Origin: Pedobacter jeongneungensis
Lineage (GTDB): Bacteria > Bacteroidota > Bacteroidia > Sphingobacteriales > Sphingobacteriaceae
Assembly (NCBI RefSeq): GCF_000633455.1
Contig: NZ_AYMG01000011.1
Location: 119,330-183,329 of the forward strand
Direction of reading: 5' to 3'
DNA length: 64,000 bases
The notes under the pieces are model-generated. The model did no database searches. It saw only the letters and a program-made list of their open reading frames with translations, and had not been told where the DNA came from. Positions 25,457 through 34,539 of this stretch are shown here, in pieces (position 1 is the stretch's first letter; each line of letters starts with the position of its first letter). The position numbers and the translations under genes were made by a program.

Positions 25457-26638
25457 ATGTCATTAACGGATTTCTTTTCACCCATAAACCCCGATAGTTT
25501 TACACCTAAGCAAGGATTTTTTACAAGTCAGCTGGGGTTAAAAGCACAGATTTACACTGAGTCTTTTCCTGATTTCGAGGAAAACACTTACGATCTGGCT
25601 ATTTTTGGGGTACTTGATGGAAGGGGGGCCGTTAATAATGAGGGTACTGCCCTTGCACCAGATTATTTTAGGGAGAAATTTTACAAACTTAACGAAGGTG
25701 CTTTTAGTAGCAAGATTGTTGACTTAGGCAACATTAAACATGGTGCAACCATTGCTGATACCTATATTGCCATTAAAATGGTGGTTTCTGAATTGATCAA
25801 AAAAGACATCATCCCGATTATTATTGGCGGCGGACAGGATTTAACCTACGGTCAGTACCTGGGTTACGAAGATTTGGAGCAAAAAGTTGATCTTGTGGTT
25901 ATTGATAATCAGTTTGATATAGGCGATGATGACCATGAGGGCATTGCAACCCGATCGGATTGTTACCTGAATAAGATTTTTCTGCACCAGCCCAATTACC
26001 TGTTCAATTTTAGCAATGTCGGCTATCAAACTTATTTTGTAAATCAGGAAAGTTTGAGCGTAATGGATAAGTTATATTTTGATGTGCACCGCTTAGGTGA
26101 GTTCGCACAAGATATTACGTTAACAGAACCCATTATCCGCAATGCAAACATGATTAGTTTTGATATGGGCGCTATCCGCTCTGCTGATGCAGCTGCAAAT
26201 GCTAACACTACCCCAAACGGTTTTGATGGCGAAGAAGCTTGCCGCATTGTTCGCTATGCAGGCATGAACGATAAACTGACCTCAATTGGCTTTTATGAAT
26301 TTAACCCGGCTTACGATAACAACGGACAGACCGCCTTTTTACTGGCACAAATGGTATGGTATTTTGTAGAAGGCTTTTATGCCCGTAAAAAAGATTTCCC
26401 ATTAACACCAAAATCGCAATTTATGATTTACCGCACCAGTTTAAAGGATGGTTCGGGAGAGATGATGTTTGTAAAAAGTAAAAAATCAGATCGCTGGTGG
26501 ATGCAGGTTCCCTATCCGTCCGGACAATCTAAAAATGAGCGTTACCACCTTGTACCCTGTAGATATGATGATTACCAAACCGCTGTTAATGGTGAGATGC
26601 CTGATTTGTGGTGGCGGACCTATCAAAAGCTAAATTAA
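25457..26638 (+). CDS. Formimidoylglutamase-like ureohydrolase family protein with degenerate metal site
   Basis: A 393-residue member of the arginase/agmatinase/formiminoglutamase fold. Motifs align but ligands are lost: GGDHS reads GGGQD (124-128, His to Gln), DAHxD reads D150-N-Q-F-D154 (His to Gln), and SxDxDxxDP reads SFDMGAIRSAD (234-244, second Asp to Gly). At least three dimanganese ligands are altered, so hydrolase activity is unlikely or very different. The C-terminal 60 residues (KKSDRWWMQVPYP ... RYHLVPCRYDDYQTA) are an extension beyond the core. Divergent from the epimerase gene by 71 nt. Similar proteins are annotated as formimidoylglutamase in this phylum. Confidence 0.8.
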   Translation: MSLTDFFSPINPDSFTPKQGFFTSQLGLKAQIYTESFPDFEENTYDLAIFGVLDGRGAVNNEGTALAPDYFREKFYKLNEGAFSSKIVDLGNIKHGATIADTYIAIKMVVSELIKKDIIPIIIGGGQDLTYGQYLGYEDLEQKVDLVVIDNQFDIGDDDHEGIATRSDCYLNKIFLHQPNYLFNFSNVGYQTYFVNQESLSVMDKLYFDVHRLGEFAQDITLTEPIIRNANMISFDMGAIRSADAAANANTTPNGFDGEEACRIVRYAGMNDKLTSIGFYEFNPAYDNNGQTAFLLAQMVWYFVEGFYARKKDFPLTPKSQFMIYRTSLKDGSGEMMFVKSKKSDRWWMQVPYPSGQSKNERYHLVPCRYDDYQTAVNGEMPDLWWRTYQKLN

Positions 26639-26751
26639 AATTTACGTGATTCCAAAATTGACTCAAAGAATCCTGTTGAGCCCCAAATAATTAACATCTA
26701 AAAACCATCATAATTTTACACAGCTATTTACGTTTAAGCGGTACAGATTTC

Positions 26752-26759
26752 TATATTTG
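26752..26759 (+). promoter_or_regulatory. -7 box of the DUF4369/TlpA-like gene
   Basis: TATATTTG 22 nt before the ATG at 26782; no clear -33 TTTG. Confidence 0.45.
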
Positions 26760-26781
26760 AAGAACGATTAACTTATCCCAC

Positions 26782-27936
26782 ATGAAAAAAACATTATTAT
26801 CTGCAATGGCTTTATTGCCGCTTGCAGCACTTGCTCAAAAGCCATTTACAGTTAATGGTAATATAAAAGGATTAAAAACAGGAGATAAGGTTTACCTGGT
26901 TTACCGTGCTGGTGACAAATCTATCACCGATTCTACAACAGTGGCAAACGGCGCCTTTACCTTTAAGGGTACTTTAACTGATCCTGCTGCCGGAAATTTG
27001 TTCCTGAACAAAAACCCTTATGTTAACCGTCCTGCCAAAGGCGAGGTATTGGATTACGCATCCCTGTTTTTAGAACCCGCAAACATTAAAATAACCGGAA
27101 CTGACTCTATAAAAACAGCGGCGATTACCGGATCGGTAATTAACGATGACAGCAAAAAATTAAAAGCTTTAACTAAACCTTTAGATGATCAGATCAACGC
27201 CATTAATGTTGAGTATTCTAAACTTACTCCTGAACAACAAAAAGATCCAAAAGTAAGAGAAGATGCCATGAGCCGTTACGATAAAGCCACCGCAGCTTTA
27301 ACACCTATTTTAATAACTTATGCTGGTAATAATCCGAAATCGTATATCAGTTTAACAGCAATTAATCAGTTGGCTGTAGATCCTGATCAGGCATTGGCCG
27401 CAGAGAAAGCTTTTACAGCACTTTCGCCAGAACTTAAAGCAACGTCTACTGGTAAAAAAGTTGCCCAGATATTCGAAGCCGGAAGAAAAACAGCAGTAGG
27501 TGCAATGGCGATGGACTTTACACAAGTTGATACTGCCGGAAAGCCGGTAAAATTATCTGATTTTAAAGGTAAATATGTATTGGTTGATTTCTGGGCTTCG
27601 TGGTGTGGTCCATGCCGCCAGGAAAACCCGAATGTTGTAGTAGCCTACAATAAATTTAAAGATAAAGGCTTTACTGTATTAGGTGTTTCATTAGACGGAG
27701 GAACTACCAGAACAACGAAAGCTGGATGGTTAAAGGCAATTGAAGCTGATAAATTAACATGGACACACGTTTCTGATTTAAACGGATGGAGCAATGAAGT
27801 AGCCAAAATGTATGGCATTCAATCTATCCCTGCTAACTTTTTAATTGATCCAAACGGAAAAATTGTTGCCAAAGGATTAAGAGAACAAGCTTTACAGGAT
27901 AAACTTCAGGAGTTATTGGGAAGCAAATCGAAATAA
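26782..27936 (+). CDS. DUF4369 and thioredoxin-domain (TlpA/ResA-like) exported protein
   Basis: A 384-residue periplasmic protein. Signal peptide 1-19 (ALLPLAALAQ); DUF4369 beta domain about 20-115 (FTVNGNIKGLKTGDKVYLVYR); a helical linker; and a TlpA-type thioredoxin domain about 245-380 with the active site W274-C275-G-P-C278 inside LVDFWASWCGPCRQ, and the cis-proline loop IQSIPANFLID. It probably reduces disulfides in periplasmic proteins; the DUF4369 part may anchor or select partners. It ends at a strong terminator at 27974-28010. It stands alone. Confidence 0.9.
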   Translation: MKKTLLSAMALLPLAALAQKPFTVNGNIKGLKTGDKVYLVYRAGDKSITDSTTVANGAFTFKGTLTDPAAGNLFLNKNPYVNRPAKGEVLDYASLFLEPANIKITGTDSIKTAAITGSVINDDSKKLKALTKPLDDQINAINVEYSKLTPEQQKDPKVREDAMSRYDKATAALTPILITYAGNNPKSYISLTAINQLAVDPDQALAAEKAFTALSPELKATSTGKKVAQIFEAGRKTAVGAMAMDFTQVDTAGKPVKLSDFKGKYVLVDFWASWCGPCRQENPNVVVAYNKFKDKGFTVLGVSLDGGTTRTTKAGWLKAIEADKLTWTHVSDLNGWSNEVAKMYGIQSIPANFLIDPNGKIVAKGLREQALQDKLQELLGSKSK

Positions 27937-27973
27937 GAATTCCCGATAAATAGAGACAGCATGACGAAATAAA

Positions 27974-28010
27974 AAACCCGCAGATTAATTAAAATCTGCG
28001 GGTTTCTTTT
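27974..28010. terminator. Terminator between the TlpA-like gene and purD
   Basis: AAACCCGCAGATT and AATCTGCGGGTTT form a perfect 13-bp stem, with T-rich sequence right and A-rich sequence left, so it can serve both convergent genes. Confidence 0.88.
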
Positions 28011-28025
28011 TATCTACGCTTTGGC

Positions 28026-29297
28026 TTAAATTAAATCAAAGCCAATATCTTCTCTAAAATATTTACCATCGAAATAAATTCTTCCGGCATCAGCAGTTGC
28101 CGATTGTAAGGCTGTGAACAAATCTTTTTGCAAACTGGTGATGGCAATTACCCTACCACCGTTGGTTTTAACCACATCATTTTCTAAAAGCGTACCGGCA
28201 TGAAAGGCATTAGAGTGGCGCAGGTTTTCAATTCCGGTTATGGCTTTACCTTTAAGATAATCGCCCGGATAACCTCCTGCTACAATCATTACCGTAGCCG
28301 CAGTTTGGTCTGAAATAACCAGGTTAACCTCATTCAACTTTTTGCCGGCAGTTGCTAAAAACAGTTCTACCAGATCGTTCTCAACCCTAGGGATTACACT
28401 TTCGGTTTCAGGATCGCCCATACGTGCATTGTACTCAATAACAAACGGCTCTTCTCCAACTTTGATTAAACCGAAAAAGATAAACCCGGTGTAATCGATG
28501 TTATCTTTCTTTAAACCTTCTACCGTTGGCTTTATAATGCGTTCTTCTACTTTAGCCAAAAACTCAGGCGTGGCAAACGGAACCGGAGAAACCGAGCCCA
28601 TACCACCTGTATTTAAACCAGTGTCGCCCTGACCAATGCGTTTATAATCTTTCGCTGATGGTAAGGTAATATAGTTTTCACCATCGGTTAAAATAAATAC
28701 CGAAAGTTCTATTCCACTTAAAAATTCTTCAATAACTACGGTTGCGCCAGCTGCACCGAATTTACCGCCAAGCATTAGTTTTAATTCTTCCTGTGCTTCG
28801 ATAGTTTCAGTGCAGATTAATACACCTTTACCAGCCGCTAAACCATCTGCTTTTAAAACAACCGGCAACACATGGTTCTGAAGATAGGCCAGGCCGTCTT
28901 CTAAAGTTTCGGGAGTAAAAGATTTTGAAGCCGCAGTTGGGATACCATGGCGCTCCATAAACTGTTTAGAAAAATCTTTACTTCCTTCTAAAATAGCACC
29001 TTCTTTTTTAGGTCCGATAACGGGAATGTGTGCAATAGCTTTATCAGCGAGGAAAAAATCATGAATACCATTTACCAAAGGTTCCTCCGGTCCTACTACT
29101 ACCAGTTCGATGTTTTCGGTAAGTACCACTTTTTTAATGGCATCAAAATCGTTCACATTGATGTTGATATTAGTACCATATGCTCCTGTACCACCGTTTC
29201 CCGGAGCAATAATTAATTTATCGCAGTGCGAAGACTGGCTCATTTTCCAAGCGAATGCGCTTTCTCTGCCGCCTGAACCTAAAAGTAAGATATTCAT
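28026..29297 (-). CDS. purD: Phosphoribosylamine-glycine ligase PurD
   Basis: Second step of purine synthesis: joins phosphoribosylamine and glycine with ATP. ATP-grasp enzyme of 423 residues from the start chosen here. MNILLLGSGGRESAFAWKM opens the family; VVGPEEPLVNGI, VVLKADGLAAGKGV, EEFLSGIELSVF, the PSAKDYKRIGQGDTGLNTGGMGSVSP block and EYNARMGDPETE follow. A longer frame begins with TTG at 29306, but a TATCTTTG box lies across that TTG, and the ATG at 29297 begins exactly at the conserved N-terminus, so the ATG is the real start. Monocistronic. Confidence 0.96.
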   Translation of the reverse strand: MNILLLGSGGRESAFAWKMSQSSHCDKLIIAPGNGGTGAYGTNININVNDFDAIKKVVLTENIELVVVGPEEPLVNGIHDFFLADKAIAHIPVIGPKKEGAILEGSKDFSKQFMERHGIPTAASKSFTPETLEDGLAYLQNHVLPVVLKADGLAAGKGVLICTETIEAQEELKLMLGGKFGAAGATVVIEEFLSGIELSVFILTDGENYITLPSAKDYKRIGQGDTGLNTGGMGSVSPVPFATPEFLAKVEERIIKPTVEGLKKDNIDYTGFIFFGLIKVGEEPFVIEYNARMGDPETESVIPRVENDLVELFLATAGKKLNEVNLVISDQTAATVMIVAGGYPGDYLKGKAITGIENLRHSNAFHAGTLLENDVVKTNGGRVIAITSLQKDLFTALQSATADAGRIYFDGKYFREDIGFDLI

Positions 29298-29303
29298 ATG
29301 TGG

Positions 29304-29311
29304 CAAAGATA
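29304..29311 (-). promoter_or_regulatory. -7 box of purD, leaderless-type
   Basis: Minus-strand TATCTTTG ends 6 nt before the purD ATG at 29297. This rules out the TTG at 29306 as a start. No -33 TTTG seen. Confidence 0.5.
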
Positions 29312-29332
29312 GGATTTTGTTAGTATTTAGAA

Positions 29333-29540
29333 AGTTGAAAGGTTACAAGTTGAAATGTTGGAAAGTTGCCGGATAACATTCAAACGTTACAACGTTAAAA
29401 AGAGTTGAAAGGTTACAGGTTGAAAGGTTGGAAAGTTGCCGGATAACATTCAAACGTTACAACATTAAAAAGAGTTGAAAGGTTGGAAAGTTGGAAAGTT
29501 GCCGGATAACATTCAAACGTTACAACGTTTCAACATTAAA
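29333..29540. repeat. Three tandem copies of a 70-bp intergenic repeat
   Basis: Units begin AGTTGAAAGGTT at 29333, 29403 and 29473 (period exactly 70), each containing GTTGCCGGATAACATTCAAA and CGTTACAACGTT or a close variant. The third copy is slightly degenerate. The spacer 29298-29581 contains nothing else except the purD box. Confidence 0.85.
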
Positions 29541-29581
29541 ACAATAAAGAGAAAGGTGTATTTGCCATAAATCTTCTATCC

Positions 29582-30463
29582 CTAGCTTCCCTTAGCGCTT
29601 CGGGTCATTTGCTCCAGCATATCCCACATTTCGTTAGGAATTGCCTCTAAACCGTTCATTTGACCAGCACCCTGCAACCATTCGCCACCATCAATGGTGA
29701 TTACTTCTCCATTAATGTAGCCAGAAAAATCGCTCACCAGAAATGCAGCTAAATTAGCCAGTTCCTGATGATCGCCAACCCTTTTTAAAGGCACCCGGTT
29801 TTTAAAGTCGAATTTTTTAGCCAGATCACCGGGTAATAAACGTTCCCATGCACCTTTTGTAGGGAATGGTCCCGGTGCAATGGCATTGGTACGGATACCA
29901 TATTTACCCCACTCTACCGCTAAAGATCTGGTTAAGGCTAAAACACCGCCTTTTGCACAGGCAGATGGCACTACGTAGGCCGAACCCGTAAAAGCGTAAG
30001 TGGTAATGATATTTAAAACGGTTGCGGCTTGTTTTTCCTTGATCCAATGTTTACCAAAAGTAAGGGTACAATTAACTGTTCCTTTTAATACAATATCGAT
30101 AATGGATGAAAATGCATTTGCCGATAACCGCTCGGTTGGGGAAATGAAATTACCTGCAGCGTTATTTAATAATACATCAACAGAACCAAATTTCTCTAAG
30201 GTTTTGGCGAGTACATTTTCTACCTGCTCAATCTCCCGCACATCGCAAGCTACCGCCAATACTTTACCACCGGTTTTTTCTTCCATCTCGTCGGCAGTTT
30301 TTTGTAGCACATCCTGCTTACGGCTGGTGATTACTAAATTAGCGCCCAACTTCAAAAAATAAACGCCCATCGCTTTCCCCAGTCCGGTTCCTCCACCTGT
30401 AATTACAATGGTATTTCCTTTTAAAGCGTCTTCTCTAAGCATTGGTGAATTATAATTGAACAT
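29582..30463 (-). CDS. Short-chain dehydrogenase of the 2,4-dienoyl-CoA reductase type
   Basis: A 293-residue classical-size SDR. It has the NADP loop GGGTGLGK (23-30) and NNAAGN (100-105), but at the YxxxK site it reads S167-A-C-A-K171, so the usual catalytic Tyr is replaced. This, together with SLAVEWGKYGIRTNAIAPGPFPTKGA, is the signature of mitochondrial and peroxisomal 2,4-dienoyl-CoA reductases, which use other residues. It should reduce 2,4-dienoyl-CoA with NADPH when unsaturated fatty acids are oxidised. The enoyl-CoA isomerase-like gene lies upstream on the same strand, supporting this role. Confidence 0.87.
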   Translation of the reverse strand: MFNYNSPMLREDALKGNTIVITGGGTGLGKAMGVYFLKLGANLVITSRKQDVLQKTADEMEEKTGGKVLAVACDVREIEQVENVLAKTLEKFGSVDVLLNNAAGNFISPTERLSANAFSSIIDIVLKGTVNCTLTFGKHWIKEKQAATVLNIITTYAFTGSAYVVPSACAKGGVLALTRSLAVEWGKYGIRTNAIAPGPFPTKGAWERLLPGDLAKKFDFKNRVPLKRVGDHQELANLAAFLVSDFSGYINGEVITIDGGEWLQGAGQMNGLEAIPNEMWDMLEQMTRSAKGS

Positions 30464-30599
30464 AATATCTGGTTAACTGGTTAATTGTTGAAATCGGTTA
30501 ATTGTTGAGATTGGTTAATCGGTTAATTGTTTAAACTGGTAACTGTTGGTAGCGAATTGCCAACTGTGAACTGCCAACTGAAAACTGTTAACTCTAAAC
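30464..30599. repeat. GGTTAATYGGTTAATTG word repeat between two fatty-acid genes
   Basis: The spacer is built of GGTTAACTGG, GGTTAATTGTTG and AACTGTTAACT words, the reverse complement of the AACAATTAACCGATTAACC repeats at 34540-34750 and 44065-44246. No promoter box is visible, so the SDR is likely read from the upstream gene. Confidence 0.65.
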
Positions 30600-31361
30600 T
30601 TATTTCCTCTGCAAATTGGCCAAAATGGTTTTTAAAATATGGCGTGTTGCAGGCGACCACCATTGGGCCAGCATTTTTTCTAAGGTAGCAGATTGATCGG
30701 CAGATACCGCAGCAATAAGTTCTTCGCGGATATTCAGTTTACTTTGCGACCATGTATTGCTTTCCTGTTCCATAAATTTTTTAATCTTGCGTTCGGCGGC
30801 TGTTAATAAACTTTCGTTCTTTACCAACTCATCTATCAAACCAGCTTTTAAAGCTTCTTCGGGGTTATACAATCTACCTGAAAGCAAACTGCGGCTTGCT
30901 TCGGCCTTGCCGATCCAGAAGGCATACAACTGAAAAATACTATTAGGCACGATAATACCTACCGGAACTTCATTTAAGCCAATAATGTATTGTCCTTCGG
31001 CCATTACACGGTAATCGCAAGCCAAGGCCATTACACAGCCACCGGCCGGACTATGCCCGCTAATTGCGGCTACAATTGGCTTTTTGAAAGAAACCATATT
31101 TGCTGTGAAGCCTAAAAACAACTCCCAGAACGATTTTGCTTCTTCTTCGTTATAATTATAAAGCTCTACCAGGTCTAACCCGGCAGAAAAGAATGGTGCT
31201 GTTCCGGTTAAAATTACGCCGCCAATGTTATCATCGGCGGCTATATTTTTTAGCATATCATCCAGTTCGGTAATCAATTCGCGGTTTAAAGCGTTTGATT
31301 TTCCCCTGTTTAAGGTAATGGTTGCTAAACGGTCTTTAACACTTACTTTTATTGTATTCAT
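30600..31361 (-). CDS. Enoyl-CoA hydratase/isomerase, resembling delta3,delta2-enoyl-CoA isomerase
   Basis: A 253-residue crotonase-fold protein. SAGLDLVELY and GHSPAGGCVMALACDYRVMAEG form the oxyanion-hole and CoA region. The segment GLNEVPVGIIVPNSIFQ, with one Glu and no second catalytic Glu, resembles mitochondrial ECI1, which moves a 3-double bond to the 2-position. It lies 136 nt upstream of the 2,4-dienoyl-CoA reductase-like SDR on the same strand; those are the two auxiliary enzymes for beta-oxidation of unsaturated fatty acids. Isomerase call is an inference from motif similarity; hydratase activity is possible. Confidence 0.85.
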   Translation of the reverse strand: MNTIKVSVKDRLATITLNRGKSNALNRELITELDDMLKNIAADDNIGGVILTGTAPFFSAGLDLVELYNYNEEEAKSFWELFLGFTANMVSFKKPIVAAISGHSPAGGCVMALACDYRVMAEGQYIIGLNEVPVGIIVPNSIFQLYAFWIGKAEASRSLLSGRLYNPEEALKAGLIDELVKNESLLTAAERKIKKFMEQESNTWSQSKLNIREELIAAVSADQSATLEKMLAQWWSPATRHILKTILANLQRK

Positions 31362-31477
31362 ATTGTAAATAGTATAGAGATTTGAAATATGGTATCGAGA
31401 TTCAGGTATTGAGTATCAAGACAATTACACTAAATATAACTATGCATGCATACTAATTCAAATTTATCTATTTTTTG

Positions 31478-34168
31478 CTATTTAACATCATAAGTATATA
31501 CTTTTCTGCCTAAATGGCCCGCTGCATCAATACCTTCAATTACAACACGGTAGTTTCCAGGTTCATCGGCATTATAAAATTCGAATTTGGCTTTTCCATC
31601 TTTATCTGCAACCACCTGTGGATTCCAGTAAATGGTAGTTCTTAAATCGGTTCTACTGCTTGAGCTTGCTGAATCATATTTAGGCGAGTAAAACTCTCTC
31701 GAAATCGAAAATCCTTTAGGGTTTAGGGTTACAATGCCCGGTGCATAACGGTTGGTGCTTCTGCCTCCATCACCACGTTTAGTTGTTATGATGATTACGC
31801 CACCGCCGCCCTGCGAACCATAAATCGCCGTATTGCCAATACTTTTTAACAATTCGATGGTTTCAACATCTGATGGGATAACATTATCCAGAAAATCGGC
31901 TTCCATCTGCATTCCATCTACAATAATTTGAATCGGAGTATTCTGGCTACGCATTAAATAAGGTACGTTGCCTCTAAAAATTACACCGGGTAAACGTCCC
32001 TGTAAACATTGTGATAAGGTTACACAGGTTGATAATTGATCGGCTGTCATAATGAAATCGGCCCTTCCGGCACCATTTAAATTCGATGAGTTTTTAGCCG
32101 GGTTTTTCTTTTCGGTAATGGTAACCTCTTCTAGTTTGATGGTTCTTTCGAGCAGTCCTAAACGAGTCATCTCGTTAAAATAATTATCGCTTTCTTTAAT
32201 GTATTTCATCAAGCTATTGTTCACGTTGATGTCTATATCAGCCCCGTTTTTATTTTTGGTTACAATCTGCCCGGGAACTACATCCAGGTTAATATCAACA
32301 AATTTACGTTCTGTTTTAGTCCTCGCCTGCACCACAAACTTTGTACTATCACCAAAACTCAGGTTATCGAAAACAAATTTTCCTTCGGCATTGGTTACCG
32401 TATCTAAAATATACATGGTGCCTTTGGTTGCCATCAACATCACCTTTCCACCTGGCACTGGTTTATTGCCTTTGGTTACCGTTCCGCTAATAGTTATCGA
32501 TTGTTCGGGCTGGTAAGTGATATTCGGGCCAACATTATTGATGATGTTCTTCCAGATAAACCTTCTCCACCCCTGGGTAAGCATGAGGTTATCCAGTTCT
32601 TTTTGGGTTTGAAGATCATCCTTTAAAAAGTAGTGGTTAGGCTTTTCTACATATCCGATCAGATCGGAAGTAAGTAGTAAAGAGGTCAGGATGTTTGATT
32701 CATTATCCTCATCCGGAGCCACTTTGCTTGCATTGGTAACGGCCACAGAGAAACTGCCCAAAACGGGCTGACCGCTATTTGCTGCATCGAAAGCAAAGCT
32801 GGCTTTTCCTCTTTTTGTAGTCGAAACCTGAGATGAATTGAGGGATACATCGATCAGATCAGCTTTTTTATTTACAAAAATCAAACGTTCTGCAATTGGC
32901 TGGTTACTGCCAGAAAACAAGGTAAACTGAACGATACCTGTAGGCAAATTCTTTTTAGGGATATTGGCCAACAATACCTGTTTATCCATTTTTGCCTTCG
33001 AAACGTAATATACATTGCCACCATGCTGTGCCACTACTTTAAGTTCTTCGCCGTTAACCAGATCGGCACTGCTCATAATTTTAAGCACTACTTTACCGGT
33101 ATCCAAACTATTTACCGAAATGGTATAACCACTTTTAACGGATGCAGGAAGCTTTACAGTTTTTTCCGAGCCATCTTTAAATTTAATCTTTGCTGAATAA
33201 GATTTTCCTGCCTGGTTATTGAAAACAAAATTCCCCATGCCAAGGTAACTGGTAGCAAAATTGGTTACTTCGGCTCCGGTCTCATCTACAATCATACCTT
33301 CAACATCTTCTCCCCTGCCATTAGAATTAACGGCTTTTATGGCAACTTTTTGAGGCAGTTCTTCAATAAGCGATCCACCCTCTGGCATAAACTGAACATC
33401 TACATCATTTGAGGTTGAAGTAATCGGGATCGATTTAATTACTTTTTGCTTACTATCAAGTGTGATGGTGGCAATAATCTTACCCGACTTGTTCTGGAAA
33501 GACTGATTATTGGTAAAACTGATCACCGCATCACCGGTTAAGCTGGTTTTAGCTTTTCCCTTGGCAACCGAGCGGTAATCCAGCTGCACATCGTAACTTA
33601 CTTCATTTTCGCTATAAGCCACGCCATTTTTATCCTCGAAGTGAACGGTGGCCGTTACCTTATCGGCATTGTTTTCTTTCGTAAAATTATAGGTCGTTTT
33701 TGTAAAAACTTTGTTAGCCCAGCTATTTCCGATCTTAATTGTTTTATCGAAGAAAAATTCTGTACCAAAATTCCGCATATAATTCGTGTATGCCCTGATG
33801 CGATAATTGCCTTCGCCAAGCGAATCCGTGAGCTTAAAATCGCCCCAGGTAATACCACCCATAACAGGTAATTTAACCATTTTTTTGAGGGAATCTTTTT
33901 CGTTAATCAGCTCTACATAAAGTATTTTACTGATGTTTGATGGTTCCGAAGTTTTGGTATTTACCACGTAAGCTTTAAACCAGATGTCGTCCCCAATGGC
34001 ATAATAGGGCTTATCTAAATGGAGGTGAACTTTTTCCTGGGGATATTTGCTGGTGTAATCTTCAAATTTTTGTAAGAGCTGACTAAAGGGATCGTCGTCC
34101 ATCTTAAATGCGGTAAAGCCGATTAATAAACAGACAAAACTGAGTGCGAGAATAATTCTGGGTTTCAT
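31478..34168 (-). CDS. MG2-domain and TonB-plug-domain exported protein without a beta-barrel
   Basis: An 896-residue exported protein from the ATG at 34168, where a clean signal peptide begins (MKPRIILALSFVCLLIGFTAF); the longer frame to 34204 is not needed. The first 500 residues contain macroglobulin-like beta domains: KVHLHLDKPYYAIGDDIWFKAYV, GNYRIRAYTNYMRNFG, DVQFMPEGGSLI. A carboxypeptidase-regulatory-like domain follows, then a TonB plug-like segment (IQIIVDGMQMEADFLDNVIP, VETIELLKSIGNTAIYGSQGGGGVIIITTKRG). About 100 more residues end with GNYRVVIEGIDAAGHLGRKVYTYDVK; there is no barrel. It may be a periplasmic or surface partner of a TonB receptor. Monocistronic. Confidence 0.85.
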   Translation of the reverse strand: MKPRIILALSFVCLLIGFTAFKMDDDPFSQLLQKFEDYTSKYPQEKVHLHLDKPYYAIGDDIWFKAYVVNTKTSEPSNISKILYVELINEKDSLKKMVKLPVMGGITWGDFKLTDSLGEGNYRIRAYTNYMRNFGTEFFFDKTIKIGNSWANKVFTKTTYNFTKENNADKVTATVHFEDKNGVAYSENEVSYDVQLDYRSVAKGKAKTSLTGDAVISFTNNQSFQNKSGKIIATITLDSKQKVIKSIPITSTSNDVDVQFMPEGGSLIEELPQKVAIKAVNSNGRGEDVEGMIVDETGAEVTNFATSYLGMGNFVFNNQAGKSYSAKIKFKDGSEKTVKLPASVKSGYTISVNSLDTGKVVLKIMSSADLVNGEELKVVAQHGGNVYYVSKAKMDKQVLLANIPKKNLPTGIVQFTLFSGSNQPIAERLIFVNKKADLIDVSLNSSQVSTTKRGKASFAFDAANSGQPVLGSFSVAVTNASKVAPDEDNESNILTSLLLTSDLIGYVEKPNHYFLKDDLQTQKELDNLMLTQGWRRFIWKNIINNVGPNITYQPEQSITISGTVTKGNKPVPGGKVMLMATKGTMYILDTVTNAEGKFVFDNLSFGDSTKFVVQARTKTERKFVDINLDVVPGQIVTKNKNGADIDINVNNSLMKYIKESDNYFNEMTRLGLLERTIKLEEVTITEKKNPAKNSSNLNGAGRADFIMTADQLSTCVTLSQCLQGRLPGVIFRGNVPYLMRSQNTPIQIIVDGMQMEADFLDNVIPSDVETIELLKSIGNTAIYGSQGGGGVIIITTKRGDGGRSTNRYAPGIVTLNPKGFSISREFYSPKYDSASSSSRTDLRTTIYWNPQVVADKDGKAKFEFYNADEPGNYRVVIEGIDAAGHLGRKVYTYDVK

Positions 34169-34380
34169 GTGGTTAGGTAAAAATAAATAAGCCTCAAGGT
34201 ACAAAACCTACTGCATACTTTTATGAAGTTACCGTGAAAATTAGTTGGGCTTCTAAGTTTTTAGTAACAGTTACAAAAACACATTAATTTATCAATATAA
34301 GCTTGAAAATGAAGGTTTAGTGCACTTGGCCTTTGCAATCCCGCTTTACACTTTACTCCGTTGCACTCCGTGTTCGTTTC

Positions 34381-34398
34381 ATCCGATAGCTATCGGAT
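34381..34398. repeat. CCGATAGCTATCGG palindrome, copy 1
   Basis: ATCCGATAGCTATCGGAT is a perfect 18-bp palindrome. A second copy with the same 14-bp core is at 53370-53387. Confidence 0.7.
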
Positions 34399-34438
34399 CG
34401 GGTTTATAAACAATGTTTAGTGCATCCACCTTTGTCAA

Positions 34439-34491
34439 TAAACCCGACAGCAGCGGTTCCGATCCTTCATCGGAATTAGCGAATGGCGGGG
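34439..34491. repeat. Dispersed CCCGACAGCAGC element, copy 2
   Basis: TAAACCCGACAGCAGCGG, a CCGAT...ATCGG inverted pair (34459-34474), then AGCGAATGGCGGGG: the same words and order as at 16581-16730. It lies in the gene-free region 34169-34752 together with the palindrome at 34381 and the tandem repeat at 34540; nothing else was recognised there. Confidence 0.55.
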
Positions 34492-34539
34492 CTACAAGTC
34501 GCCAAAAGATATGATGCCCCTTTCCAAAATAATTAGCAA

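Noticed and set aside
34168..34204. The longer start of the MG2/plug protein
   Set aside because: The 12 extra residues would precede a perfect signal peptide start; the ATG at 34168 is better. The same reasoning removes the first 16 residues at 50740 and the first 19 at 56225.
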